Below, piece by piece: positions 9,620-18,117 of a stretch of DNA of 64,000 nt (the first letter of the stretch is position 1; the number at the start of each line of letters is the position of its first letter). A program made the translations under genes and the position numbers. Origin of the DNA: Haloactinopolyspora alba (lineage in GTDB: Bacteria; Actinomycetota; Actinomycetes; Jiangellales; Jiangellaceae); NCBI RefSeq assembly GCF_003014555.1, contig NZ_PYGE01000001.1, positions 434,001 to 498,000 on the forward strand. Direction: 5' to 3'. Below the pieces are notes generated by a model, which was not told the origin of the DNA, ran no database searches, and saw only the letters and a program-made list of their open reading frames with translations.

Positions 9620-9784
9620 TCACCTGATCGCCGATTTCTCACCTGATCGTCCGCGCGGCAGCGATCAGGTGACCGCGACGTCAGGTGTTCCGGGGACAGT
9701 GTCACCTGATCACGTCTCACACAGCGGACGTAAAACGATCAGGTGACACACGCGGGCGCTCAAGGGGTGATCGGTCACCTGATC
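9620..9784. repeat. Cluster of 10-bp TCACCTGATC motifs in both orientations
   Basis: Full copies of TCACCTGATC occur at 9620-9629, 9639-9648, 9702-9711 and 9775-9784. Its reverse complement GATCAGGTGA is at 9663-9672 and 9737-9746, with a shortened copy at 9681-9687. Neighbouring inverted copies can pair into hairpins. A multi-site operator for the adjacent LysR regulator or a REP-like element are both possible. Confidence 0.85.
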
Positions 9785-9798
9785 ATCTCGACGCAGCC

Positions 9799-9885
9799 CA
9801 CGGACGACGCAGCGGCACGGTCGAGGCAGCGCACGGTCCACGCAGCGCACGCTCGACACAGCGCACGGACGACGCAGCGGCACGG
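9799..9885. repeat. 22-bp direct repeat
   Basis: Two identical 22-base copies starting CACGGACGACGCAG lie at 9799-9820 and 9864-9885. The bases between them also consist of degenerate GCAGCGCACGG units. Confidence 0.8.
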
Positions 9886-9918
9886 ACAGCGGAACGGCAG
9901 CGGCGGTGCCGCCGTCGG

Positions 9919-9957
9919 CACGAGGTGGAACGGCAAGATCACGAGGTGGAACGGCAA
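9919..9957. repeat. 18-bp tandem repeat
   Basis: CACGAGGTGGAACGGCAA occurs at 9919-9936 and again at 9940-9957, separated by GAT, just beyond the 3' end of sbcC. Confidence 0.85.
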
Positions 9958-9982
9958 AGGTGCGGCGGACGGACGCTCGGGT

Positions 9983-12900
9983 CTAGGCGACGACGTCGAG
10001 GGTGCTGGGCCCGCCGCGCGTGGGACGCCGGACCTCGATGCGTTCCGGGATGCGCGTCTTGAGCTCCTCGACGTGGCTGACCACTCCGACGACCCGGCCG
10101 CCGGAGCGCAGCCGCGCGAGCACCCCCATGACGCTGTCCAGCGTGTCCGGGTCGAGGCTGCCGAAGCCCTCGTCCACGAACAGGGTGCCCATGCGCAGGC
10201 CGCCCGCCTCGGCCGTGACGACGTCGGCGAGGCCCAGCGCCAGGGCGAGCGACACGTAGAAGGTCTCGCCGCCGGACAGTGTGCCGGTGTCGCGCGCGTG
10301 CCCGGTGTGCGAGTCGACGACCCGCAACCCCAGACCGGTGCGGCGCGAGCCGCCTTCGCGGCCGTCGTGCGACTCGAGGACGTAACGCCCGGAGGACATG
10401 TCGGCCAGGCGCTCGTTGGCCGCGTCGACGACGGCCTCGAACCGGCGTTGCAGTACGTACGTCGCCAGCGCGATGCGCGGCACGTTGTCGGTGGTGTCGG
10501 CGTTGGCCAGGCCGGCCATCCGGACGACGGCGGCGGCCTCGTCGTGCACCCGCCGACGTTCGGCCAGCGCGTCGTCGACCTCGGCCACAGCCTCGCGGCA
10601 CTGCTGCAACCGCGTGTCGCCGGAGGCCACCGCCCGCTGCAGCTCCAGCAGTTCGGCCGCCGTCGCCTCGGCACGCGCGCCGGCACCGTCGACGTCGATC
10701 TCCTCGTCCGCGTCGACACCGACGAGGTCGGGGTCGGCCAGGCGGCCGTCGACCGCATCGGACCGGCGCCGCCACGCGTCGATCTCGGCCTGCAGCGCGT
10801 CGACGTCGGCCGCCGGCAGCAGTGCCGCCCGGACCTGCTCCGGCGTGTCGAAACCGGCATCGCCGACCGCCCGGGCGAGTTGGTCGGACCGGGCGGTGTG
10901 CTCGGCGCTCTGGTGCTCGACGTCGCCGAGCGCCACCGCCAGCCGCTCCGCTCCGGAAGCCCGTCGCCGCAAGTCAGCGACCCGGACACCGACCGACGTA
11001 TAGCCACCCTGCTCGTCGGCGACACGCTGCTCGTCACGTTCGAGCCGCTGCGCCAGGGTGCCGACCCGCTCGTCCAGGCGGGCGATGTCGGCCTCGGCCT
11101 GGCGATGCTGCTCGCGGCTGGTGTGCAGCTCCTGCTCGCGGCGGGTGATCTCGCCGGTGAGCTCGCCGACGCGGTGCTCGGCGGTCTCGGCGTCGCCGAT
11201 GGCTCCGTCGACCCGGCTCAGCTGTTCGCCGAGCTGTTCGGCGGTGGAGCCGTCGAGCCGCCCCTCCAACTCGGCGACCTTGGCCGCCGCCGTGCCGCGG
11301 GCGTCCCGGTGCTCGTCCAGCCGCCGGCGGCACTGCGACAGCTGCTGCTCGGCCTGCTCGACCCGGTCACGTTCGACGAAATCGTCGGACCGGGTGGCCG
11401 GTGCGGGGTGGGTGGTGGACCCGCAGACCTGGCACGGCTCACCTTCGGTCAGCGCTACCGCCAGGTCGGCGGCGACGCCCTCGCGGTAGCGCCGGCGCAG
11501 CTCGGCGACGTGATCGTCGGCCGCGACCATCCGGTCGTGGGACTCCTGGCAGCGCGCCTCGGCGGCGGCCTGCTCGGCGCGCGCGGCATCGAGGCGTTCG
11601 TGCACGGCCAGCAGCTCGTGCACGGCGGTGCGATCGCGCCGCAGGCCGGCCAGCGTCCCGGCCAGCTCACGCGCCTGCACCGCCTCGGCCTGCAGGGCCT
11701 CGATCTCGGTGGGCAACGCGGTGCACCGGGCCTGGATCTCGGCGTGCGTCTCGGCGAGTTTCTCGCGGTCACGGCGCAGCCTGTGCAGTTCGTCCCGGCG
11801 GTCGGCGAGCCCGGCCTCGAGCTGGTGCGGCTCGGACAGCGCGACGACCGTGTCGAGCAACTCCCGGTGCGCCCGGGTGACCTCGTCGCGGCCGGCGGCG
11901 GTGACGTCGAGGCCGTCCAGCTCGACCGTCGCCCGCAGGTCCGCCACCTGCCGGCTGGCGGTGTCGAGCCGGCCACGCGTGTCGTCGAGCGCGTCGAGCG
12001 GAGCCCGGCACGTCGCGGCCCGGCGCGCGGCGTCGGCCCGGCGCTCGCGCGCGGACTGTTCGGCACGCTCGGCGTCGAGCGTCTCGCGCTCCGCGCGTGC
12101 GGCCCGGAGCCGGTCGCGCAGCTCGCGCCGGCGCTGTCGCTCGCGCAGGTGGGCCGCGGCGTCGTCGCGGGCACGCTCGGCCTCGGCGCTACGCGTGTGC
12201 CGGTCGCGCTGTTCGGCATCGAGAGCGTCGACGAGCTCGGCGGTCCATGCCCGTACCGCGGACTCGGCTTCGTCCACGGTGTCGGCCACCGCCGAGAGGA
12301 CGGCGTCGGTCACGGCAGTGGCGCGACCGTCGGTGCCGTCGTCGCCGGGCGCGGCGGTGCGCGCGAACGCCGCGACGGCATAGCGCAGCCGCTGGTCGGA
12401 GTCGTCGCAGCGCTGGCGCGCACCGGAGCGCCGACGCTTGAGCTCGTCCTGAATGCGGTCGTAGTGCTCGGTGCCGAAGATGCTCTGCAGGATGGCCCGC
12501 CGCTCGTCGCTGCGGGACTGCAGGAACCTCGCGAACTCGCCCTGCGGGAGCACGACGGTCTTGACGAACTGCTCGCGGCTCAGCCCGACGGCGTCGCGCA
12601 GCTCGGCGTCGGCCTCACCGACCCGGGTGGAGACCGGGTCGCCGTCGAGGCCGGCCGGGCTGGTGGCCTTCCACAGCTTGACGCTCGCCTGCTGGGTGAC
12701 GGTGCCGTCGCCGCGCTTCTTCGGCCGCTCGTGCTCCGGGGTGCGCCGCACCCGGTACACGCCGGCGCTGGTCTCGAACACCAGCTCGACGAACGGCTCC
12801 ACGGCCGGGTCGCGGTGGTCCGACACCAGCCTGGCCTTGCTGGACCCGCGGCCGGCGACGTCGCCGTACAGCGCGAAGACGAGCGCGTCGATGACGGTGG

Positions 12901-13024
12901 ACTTGCCGGCGCCGGTGGGTCCCTCGAGCAGGAACAGCCCGCCCGCCGCCAGCTCGCCGAAGTCGACGCGCTGCTGGTCGCGGAACGGCCCGATCGCGGC
13001 GAACGTGAGCGTGTGCAGCTGCAT
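9983..13024 (-). CDS. sbcC: Exonuclease subunit SbcC (Rad50-like SMC ATPase)
   Basis: 1013 residues. Walker A GPTGAGKS at 35-42, the PQGEFARFL block typical of SbcC, two long coiled-coil arms rich in Glu/Arg/Ala, and a zinc hook CQVCG near 530 between them. The ABC signature LSGGETFYVSLALALGLADV lies near 913 and the D-loop DEGFGSLD near 945. With SbcD it forms the Mre11-Rad50-like complex that opens hairpins and DNA ends. sbcD ends directly before the sbcC start codon with no gap, so the two are a translationally linked operon. Confidence 0.95.
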   Translation of the reverse strand: MQLHTLTFAAIGPFRDQQRVDFGELAAGGLFLLEGPTGAGKSTVIDALVFALYGDVAGRGSSKARLVSDHRDPAVEPFVELVFETSAGVYRVRRTPEHERPKKRGDGTVTQQASVKLWKATSPAGLDGDPVSTRVGEADAELRDAVGLSREQFVKTVVLPQGEFARFLQSRSDERRAILQSIFGTEHYDRIQDELKRRRSGARQRCDDSDQRLRYAVAAFARTAAPGDDGTDGRATAVTDAVLSAVADTVDEAESAVRAWTAELVDALDAEQRDRHTRSAEAERARDDAAAHLRERQRRRELRDRLRAARAERETLDAERAEQSARERRADAARRAATCRAPLDALDDTRGRLDTASRQVADLRATVELDGLDVTAAGRDEVTRAHRELLDTVVALSEPHQLEAGLADRRDELHRLRRDREKLAETHAEIQARCTALPTEIEALQAEAVQARELAGTLAGLRRDRTAVHELLAVHERLDAARAEQAAAEARCQESHDRMVAADDHVAELRRRYREGVAADLAVALTEGEPCQVCGSTTHPAPATRSDDFVERDRVEQAEQQLSQCRRRLDEHRDARGTAAAKVAELEGRLDGSTAEQLGEQLSRVDGAIGDAETAEHRVGELTGEITRREQELHTSREQHRQAEADIARLDERVGTLAQRLERDEQRVADEQGGYTSVGVRVADLRRRASGAERLAVALGDVEHQSAEHTARSDQLARAVGDAGFDTPEQVRAALLPAADVDALQAEIDAWRRRSDAVDGRLADPDLVGVDADEEIDVDGAGARAEATAAELLELQRAVASGDTRLQQCREAVAEVDDALAERRRVHDEAAAVVRMAGLANADTTDNVPRIALATYVLQRRFEAVVDAANERLADMSSGRYVLESHDGREGGSRRTGLGLRVVDSHTGHARDTGTLSGGETFYVSLALALGLADVVTAEAGGLRMGTLFVDEGFGSLDPDTLDSVMGVLARLRSGGRVVGVVSHVEELKTRIPERIEVRRPTRGGPSTLDVVA

Positions 13025-14212
13025 CTACGGCTCCCGTTCGCCGGCGAGAACGGCTTCGTGCGCAGCCCGGAAGCTCGCCAGCTCGGCTTCGGTGACCGGA
13101 TCACCCGTCACGTGCCGCACGAAGTCGTCCACCACCTCGACGGGATCGGTGCTGGCCGGGTTCGCCACCCCGGCACCGCCGCCGATGTCGGTCTCCGGCG
13201 GCGCGTGCCGCAGTTCGAGCAGGTTCGGGAACCGCTGCACCAGCCGCTCGCGCAGCTGTTGCGGCCGGCCCGAGTCGGTGACGGTGACCTGCACCCACGA
13301 GTCCCGGTGCCGATCGAGGGAACGGTCGGTGAGTAGTTCGTCCAGCGTGCCGGACAGCCGGGCCATGGCACGCGGCTGTTCCAGCGGGACCGCCCGGACC
13401 GACGCGACCCCGCCTGCGTCGAGATCGACGACGGTCACCGACTTCTCGTGCGCGGCCTCGGAGAACGAGTAGCGCAGCGGCGACCCGCAGTAGCGCAGCA
13501 CCGTGCCGTCGGCGCCGGCCCGTGGCTCCTGAGGTCCGTGCACGTGCCCCAGGGCGACGTAGTCGACGCCGTCGAACACGCCGCTGGGTACCGAGTCGAC
13601 ACCGCCGACGCGGATGTCGCGCTCACTCTCCGACGTCTCGACCGGGATGCCGCCGACGACGAACGCGTGCGCCATGACCACGGTGCGAGCACCGGCCGCG
13701 AACAGCCCACGCTGGTCGAGGTCGGCATGCACCCGGCCCATGGCGGCCGTGCAGGCGGCCTGGTGCGACCGGTCGAGCGGCTGGTCGCCGTCGGCCAGCG
13801 AGACTCGGCAACCGTCCGGGTCGAGATACGGGAACGGGTAGACCAGCACCGGGCCGTGCTCGTCGGCCAACTCGACCGGCTCACCGACCCGCTGGACGTC
13901 GGTGACGACGTGCATGCCCGCCGGGAACAGCCGCGAGCCGTACCCGAGCCGGACGGCGGAGTCGTGGTTGCCGGACGTGACGACGACGGTCGCGGTGCGC
14001 GCCAGCCGGCACATGACGTCCTCGAGCAGCCGCACCGCCTCGACGGGCGGGATGGCGCGGTCGAACACGTCGCCCGCGACGAGCACCGCGTCGACCTCGT
14101 ACTCCTCGGCGACGCGGACGATCCGGTCGAGGACGGCGGCCTGCGACTCCAGGAGATCGAGCCCGTGCAGCGTCCGCCCGAGATGCCAGTCGGAGGTGTG
14201 CAGCAGCCGCAT
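13025..14212 (-). CDS. sbcD: Exonuclease subunit SbcD (Mre11-like nuclease)
   Basis: 395 residues, a calcineurin-like phosphoesterase with all the expected metal motifs: SDWHLGRTLHG at the start, GDVFDR, SGNHDS, MAHAF and ALGHVHGPQ. The C-terminal capping domain ends at the sbcC start. It is the nuclease partner of SbcC, giving a 3'-5' exonuclease and structure-specific endonuclease on DNA ends. Start ATG 14212. Confidence 0.95.
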   Translation of the reverse strand: MRLLHTSDWHLGRTLHGLDLLESQAAVLDRIVRVAEEYEVDAVLVAGDVFDRAIPPVEAVRLLEDVMCRLARTATVVVTSGNHDSAVRLGYGSRLFPAGMHVVTDVQRVGEPVELADEHGPVLVYPFPYLDPDGCRVSLADGDQPLDRSHQAACTAAMGRVHADLDQRGLFAAGARTVVMAHAFVVGGIPVETSESERDIRVGGVDSVPSGVFDGVDYVALGHVHGPQEPRAGADGTVLRYCGSPLRYSFSEAAHEKSVTVVDLDAGGVASVRAVPLEQPRAMARLSGTLDELLTDRSLDRHRDSWVQVTVTDSGRPQQLRERLVQRFPNLLELRHAPPETDIGGGAGVANPASTDPVEVVDDFVRHVTGDPVTEAELASFRAAHEAVLAGEREP

Positions 14213-14313
14213 ACCCGTCCCGTCGCCGATGATCGTTCACCGTCTCCATCAGGATGCCGCACGGGTCCGACAGAACGGCTCAGGCCGCGCCGTGCGATCG
14301 ACTGACAACGGGC

Positions 14314-15099
14314 TCAGCTGCTGGATCCGAAGGATCTCGGGTCGATCTCGCGGACCTGGTCGGGACTCGGCGGTGTGATCGTGACGGCGACGCCGAAGTC
14401 CCACAACTCGGTGACGTTCCAGATCCAGGAGTCAGGGGCGCTCGTGGCGTTCGACGGGTGAGCGGCCACGGCGATCCGGCGGGCGCGTCCGGAGCTGTCC
14501 AGCCAGACCTCGGCGGGAATCTCCCGCAGCCGGCGAAGCGGTCCCTCGGGAGCAGTCACGCCGGCAGGCAGCCGTTCATCGGCTCGCCACAGATCCAGGG
14601 TGAGGCGACAGCGCACCGTGTCGGTCTCCCGCACCGGTTCGTGGGCGACCTCGACGGCGTCGTCGTTGGCGCCGAACAGCGCGTCCAGCGGCCACTGGGG
14701 ATCGATGTGGCGACGAGCACCGTCGCCGGTTTCGCCCAGCCACTCGATCCACTGATCGTCGACGCACGAGAATTCACGCGCGCCGTCGTGAATGGTCCGG
14801 TGCCGTTCGGTGGCCAACCGCACAGATATGTACATGTCCGGGTTCATGTCGGGAAGGCCGGCGATCTTGTCGGCCATCCCCTCAGTGATCATCCCTTCGG
14901 CTACCGGGCTGCCGAACAGATCAGCGCGGTTCTGCGCGAAGTCCACGACACCTTCGAAGCGCATACCCCCCGGCTGCGGTATCGGCGAACCCTCACTCGA
15001 AGCGGAGAACAGTCGGGCGGTTCCCGCCTCGACCGTGCGGTCCGCGGCCTCCTGGGCGGCGAGAGTCACCGCGGCATCGCCCGTCATGAGCCTCATCAT
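14314..15099 (-). CDS. Hypothetical protein, LppX/LprG-like fold possible
   Basis: 261 residues, no confident family. It opens with a helix (AAQEAADRTVEAGTARLF) followed by alternating strands, the pattern of actinobacterial LppX/LprG-type proteins that measure or carry lipids, but it has no signal peptide or lipobox, so it would be cytosolic. Acidic and Trp-containing throughout. It lies 101 bases upstream of sbcD on the same strand; a link to DNA repair is not shown. Two adjacent ATGs (15099, 15096) follow GGGAG; the second has better spacing. Confidence 0.55.
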   Translation of the reverse strand: MMRLMTGDAAVTLAAQEAADRTVEAGTARLFSASSEGSPIPQPGGMRFEGVVDFAQNRADLFGSPVAEGMITEGMADKIAGLPDMNPDMYISVRLATERHRTIHDGAREFSCVDDQWIEWLGETGDGARRHIDPQWPLDALFGANDDAVEVAHEPVRETDTVRCRLTLDLWRADERLPAGVTAPEGPLRRLREIPAEVWLDSSGRARRIAVAAHPSNATSAPDSWIWNVTELWDFGVAVTITPPSPDQVREIDPRSFGSSS

Positions 15100-15111
15100 G
15101 CTCCCGCCGTC

Positions 15112-15167
15112 CCGTGATCATCAACGTTGTGCCACGTCATGGTGTGGCAGACGGTTGATGATCACGG
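15112..15167. repeat. Long intergenic inverted repeat between divergent genes
   Basis: CCGTGATCATCAAC (15112-15125) pairs with GTTGATGATCACGG (15154-15167). Inside, TGCCAC (15130-15135) pairs with GTGGCA (15144-15149) around an eight-base loop. The result is a 56-base imperfect hairpin in the divergent intergenic region. Because both flanking genes start here, it is not a simple terminator. Confidence 0.8.
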
Positions 15168-15186
15168 AAGTCGGGTGAAGCCGGGG

Positions 15187-15217
15187 TTGACCCTGACACG
15201 ATGTCAGTGCGTAGACC
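15187..15217 (+). promoter_or_regulatory. MerR-type promoter and operator
   Basis: TTGACC (15187-15192) and TAGACC (15212-15217) are separated by 19 bases, the overlong spacer typical of MerR-activated promoters. The perfect dyad CTGACA-CGA-TGTCAG (15193-15207) fills that spacer, as expected for DNA-twist activation. The gene just downstream encodes a MerR protein, so this is most likely its autoregulatory site. Confidence 0.75.
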
Positions 15218-15227
15218 GGAGGGCATC

Positions 15228-16049
15228 ATGTTCACCATCGGAGACTTCGCCAGGCACGGCCGCGTGTCCGTGCGCATGCTGCGGCACTACGACGCCATCG
15301 GGCTGCTGCGTCCGGCCAAGGTCGACGACGCCACCGGCTACCGCTACTACGACACCGCACAGCTCGGCCGGCTGAACCGCATCGTCGCGCTCAAGGATCT
15401 CGGCTTCACGCTGGACCAGGTGCACGAGATCGTCGACGCCGCCGTCGACGCCGCGGAACTGCGCGGCATGCTCCGTCTGCGCCGCGCCGAGCTGCACGAC
15501 CGGATCGCCGCGGACACGGCACGACTGCGCCAGGTCGAGGCGAGGCTCCACGTCATCGAAAGCGAGGGTCACATGCCCACCGACGACGTCAGCGTCACGT
15601 CCGCGCCCGCCGTGCGTGTCGCAGAGTTGTCCGCGACCGCGGCCGACTACGAGCCGTCCTCCATCTCACCGGTCATCACTCCCCTGTACGACGACCTGGT
15701 CGGGCGTCTGCAGCGGGCCGGCGTCGACGTCATCGGCCCGGCTGTTGCCTATTACGAACCCGGCGACGACGGCGCCGTCGTCGTCCACGCCGGTCTGCCG
15801 GTCGATGTCGAGCCGTCCGACGCCCACGACTTCGCCGTGGTCGACGTGCCGGAACTTCCCAGCGCGGCTCGCGCCGTGCACCACGGATCGATGGACGACG
15901 TCCTGACCACCGCCAACGCCGTCGCCCGCTGGATCGAGGCGAACGGCTACCGCTCCACTGGCTATGCCCGCGAGGTCTACGTCCAGACCGCCCCCGACTG
16001 CGGCCCTCTGGTCACCGAGCTGTACGAACCGGTCGAGCGGGTTCCGTGA
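15228..16049 (+). CDS. MerR-family regulator with GyrI-like effector domain
   Basis: 273 residues from ATG 15228, which has GGAGG six bases ahead; an upstream in-frame ATG at 15201 lies within the operator and is rejected. The N-terminus TIGDFARHGRVSVRMLRHYD is the MerR winged helix, followed by YRYYD and the dimer coiled coil (about 75-115). Residues from about 130 resemble the GyrI/BmrR-type ligand-binding fold, including YEPG and EVY motifs. It probably senses a small hydrophobic compound. No drug-export gene is directly adjacent; the next genes are WYL regulators. Confidence 0.88.
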   Translation: MFTIGDFARHGRVSVRMLRHYDAIGLLRPAKVDDATGYRYYDTAQLGRLNRIVALKDLGFTLDQVHEIVDAAVDAAELRGMLRLRRAELHDRIAADTARLRQVEARLHVIESEGHMPTDDVSVTSAPAVRVAELSATAADYEPSSISPVITPLYDDLVGRLQRAGVDVIGPAVAYYEPGDDGAVVVHAGLPVDVEPSDAHDFAVVDVPELPSAARAVHHGSMDDVLTTANAVARWIEANGYRSTGYAREVYVQTAPDCGPLVTELYEPVERVP

Positions 16050-16143
16050 ACGCGCCGTCAGCTGTGTGACCGGTGTCCACGTCCCGCGTGATGCCTTAGG
16101 GTCGATCACTCGGGACGTGGCGCTGGGGGGTGCTGGAGGGCGT

Positions 16144-17079
16144 ATGCCGGGTGGACGCGACCAACTCGGACCGCTGGAGCGGCTGACGCGGCTGCTGCTG
16201 GCGCTGGAGGCCGGCCAGCCGGGCGGACGTGGCGCCGACCAGCTCGTCGCCATCGGCGACTACGGCGCGGCCAGCGACGCCGACGCCGCCCGGCAGCTGC
16301 ACCGCGACGTCGGCGCGCTGCAGAAGATCGGCTGGGACATCCGTAACGTCGCGGGCGCCGGCGAGGAGGCCGTCTACCGGTTGTACGCGCGCGACACCCG
16401 GCTGCGGGTGTCGCTGACCGCGGAGCACCAGGTCCAGCTGGTCCGCGCGGCGCTGGTGGCCGGCGACACCGCGTTCGGCGACCACCTGGGCGATCCGGCC
16501 GACGTGCCGGCCGATCCCGGTCCGGTGCGCTCACGCGACCCGCACCGCCCGGGCCACGACGCTCTGGACAAGGCGGCCTACGCCGTGGAGAACCGCTGCC
16601 TGTTGCGGTTCACGTACAAGCAGAAACCGCGGGTCGTCCACCCTCATCTGGTGCATCCGGGCGCATCCGGGTGGTACGTCGTCGGACACGAGGACGCCAC
16701 TGACGACGTCGACGTCACCAAGCGGTTCGTCACCGACCGGATGTCCGACGTCTCCGTCGACCCGCCCGGCACCGCGACCATCCCCGCCGACGAGCCGTAC
16801 GACGAGCTCAACCCGATCACCTGGCACCCCGACCCTGCCGTCGACGTCGTCGTCGAGACCGAGCCCGACCACGAACCGCAGGTCACCGCGATGCTGGGTG
16901 AACCGGTGGAGCGCACGGCGCAGGACGGGGCGGTGCGGCTGACGGTGCCGGTCACGCACCGTGCGGCGTTCCGCGCCCGGGTGTACGAGCTGGGCCGCAG
17001 GGTGCGGGTGATCGCTCCGGACGAGATGCGTGACGAGATCGTCGCCGAGCTGCGGCGGATCGTGAGGCCGGCAGGATGA
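16144..17079 (+). CDS. WYL-domain transcriptional regulator (PafB/PafC-like), first of a pair
   Basis: 311 residues from ATG 16144 with GGAGG ahead. An N-terminal helix-turn-helix (PLERLTRLLLALEAGQPGG) is followed by a WYL domain near residues 135-210 (NRCLLRFTYKQ, GWYVVGHE) and a C-terminal WCX-like extension ending EIVAELRRIV. It overlaps the next WYL gene by four bases. In actinobacteria, paired WYL proteins of this kind (PafBC) activate the RecA-independent DNA-damage response; here they are not beside the proteasome genes, so orthology is uncertain. Confidence 0.82.
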   Translation: MPGGRDQLGPLERLTRLLLALEAGQPGGRGADQLVAIGDYGAASDADAARQLHRDVGALQKIGWDIRNVAGAGEEAVYRLYARDTRLRVSLTAEHQVQLVRAALVAGDTAFGDHLGDPADVPADPGPVRSRDPHRPGHDALDKAAYAVENRCLLRFTYKQKPRVVHPHLVHPGASGWYVVGHEDATDDVDVTKRFVTDRMSDVSVDPPGTATIPADEPYDELNPITWHPDPAVDVVVETEPDHEPQVTAMLGEPVERTAQDGAVRLTVPVTHRAAFRARVYELGRRVRVIAPDEMRDEIVAELRRIVRPAG

Positions 17080-18089
17080 CCGGCACTCCGCGATACGTCC
17101 AGCGCTTCGACCGCGTCACCCGGGCGCTGAACCAGCTGGCGCTGCACGCCGGCGGACTGCCGGTCGCCCAGCTGGCCGAGCAGGTCGACGTCGACGCCGA
17201 GACGTTGCGCAACGAGCTGCGCGCGTACTACCGGGCCGACGTCGACCCGGCTTTCGCCCCGAGCGTGCTGGGCCAGACCAGCAAGCTGCGCTTCCACGAC
17301 GCCGACGGCGAGGACGTCGAGCCCGCCCTGGCCGAGTTCGTCTCCGCCCAGCCGCGCCCCACCGAGGACGTCGGCGCCGACTACGTCACCGTCGGCGAGC
17401 TCGCGAACATCTACCGCGCCGGGCAGAGCCTGCTGGCCGTCGAACCGGACAACGACGCGCTCGACGGTGCGCTGAAGGCGCTGACGGCGACGGTGCTGTC
17501 CGGCATCGGCGGCGGTCGCAGCGTCTGGCTGGCCGAGCTGGCACAGACGGTCGGCGACGCGCTGCGGCGCGGGCGACGGATCCGGGTCACCTACGCGCGC
17601 ACCTGGCGTCCCGGCCTGCGTGAGCACGTCCTCGAGCCGTACCGGCTGATCAAGACCCGGCGCGGCTGGGAGCTCGACGCGGGGATCGCCGACACCGATC
17701 ACGTCGGGACGTTCCTGCTGTCCGGCGTGCGCGACGCCGAGGTGCTGGACGAGACGTTCGAGCGGCCCGACGACTACGAGGCCCGGATCGCCGCCAACCG
17801 GCACGAGCGTGTCGTCGACCTCGTCGTCCCGCAGGACGTCCGCTGGGCCGTCGAGCGGTTCGCGGAGTCGGTGGAGGTCGTGCACGAGGACACCGAGTCG
17901 ATCCGGATGCGGGCCTATCTGCTCGAACCCGTGGAACAACGGCTGGGGCTGCTACTGGTGGTCGCCGGTCCCGAAGCGTTCGTGTACGACCCGCCGGGAC
18001 TGCGCGACGCCGGCATCGATCTCGCACGCGACCTGCTGGCGCACCACCAGGACACACCGGGGACGAACCGGCACCGATCCGTCCGGTGA
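17076..18089 (+). CDS. WYL-domain transcriptional regulator (PafB/PafC-like), second of a pair
   Basis: 337 residues, start ATG 17076 overlapping the upstream stop. An N-terminal DNA-binding region (QRFDRVTRALNQLALHAGG) is followed by a WYL domain around 165-235 (GRRIRVTYARTW, GWELDAGIAD) and a long C-terminal extension. Tight coupling with the preceding WYL gene implies a heterodimer, as in PafBC. No target gene can be named from the sequence. Confidence 0.82.
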   Translation: MTGTPRYVQRFDRVTRALNQLALHAGGLPVAQLAEQVDVDAETLRNELRAYYRADVDPAFAPSVLGQTSKLRFHDADGEDVEPALAEFVSAQPRPTEDVGADYVTVGELANIYRAGQSLLAVEPDNDALDGALKALTATVLSGIGGGRSVWLAELAQTVGDALRRGRRIRVTYARTWRPGLREHVLEPYRLIKTRRGWELDAGIADTDHVGTFLLSGVRDAEVLDETFERPDDYEARIAANRHERVVDLVVPQDVRWAVERFAESVEVVHEDTESIRMRAYLLEPVEQRLGLLLVVAGPEAFVYDPPGLRDAGIDLARDLLAHHQDTPGTNRHRSVR

Positions 18090-18117
18090 CAACAGGATCC
18101 GCGCGGGAGGACACGCT

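Larger units (their letters stand above)
9573..9982. other. 410-bp repeat-rich intergenic region between LysR and sbcC
   Basis: No gene is supported. The stretch consists of three repeat families listed separately: six copies plus one fragment of a 10-bp motif, a 22-bp direct repeat, and an 18-bp tandem repeat. It holds the promoter side of the LysR gene and the end of the sbcC transcript. Confidence 0.6.

Noticed and set aside
9743-13336. 1197-codon plus-strand frame opposite sbcC/sbcD
   Set aside because: Composition is low-complexity Leu/Val/Gly; the minus strand has complete SbcC motifs in the same span.
16144-18089. Naming the WYL pair pafB and pafC
   Set aside because: The pafA, tatA and helY context is missing, so orthology cannot be claimed from this window.
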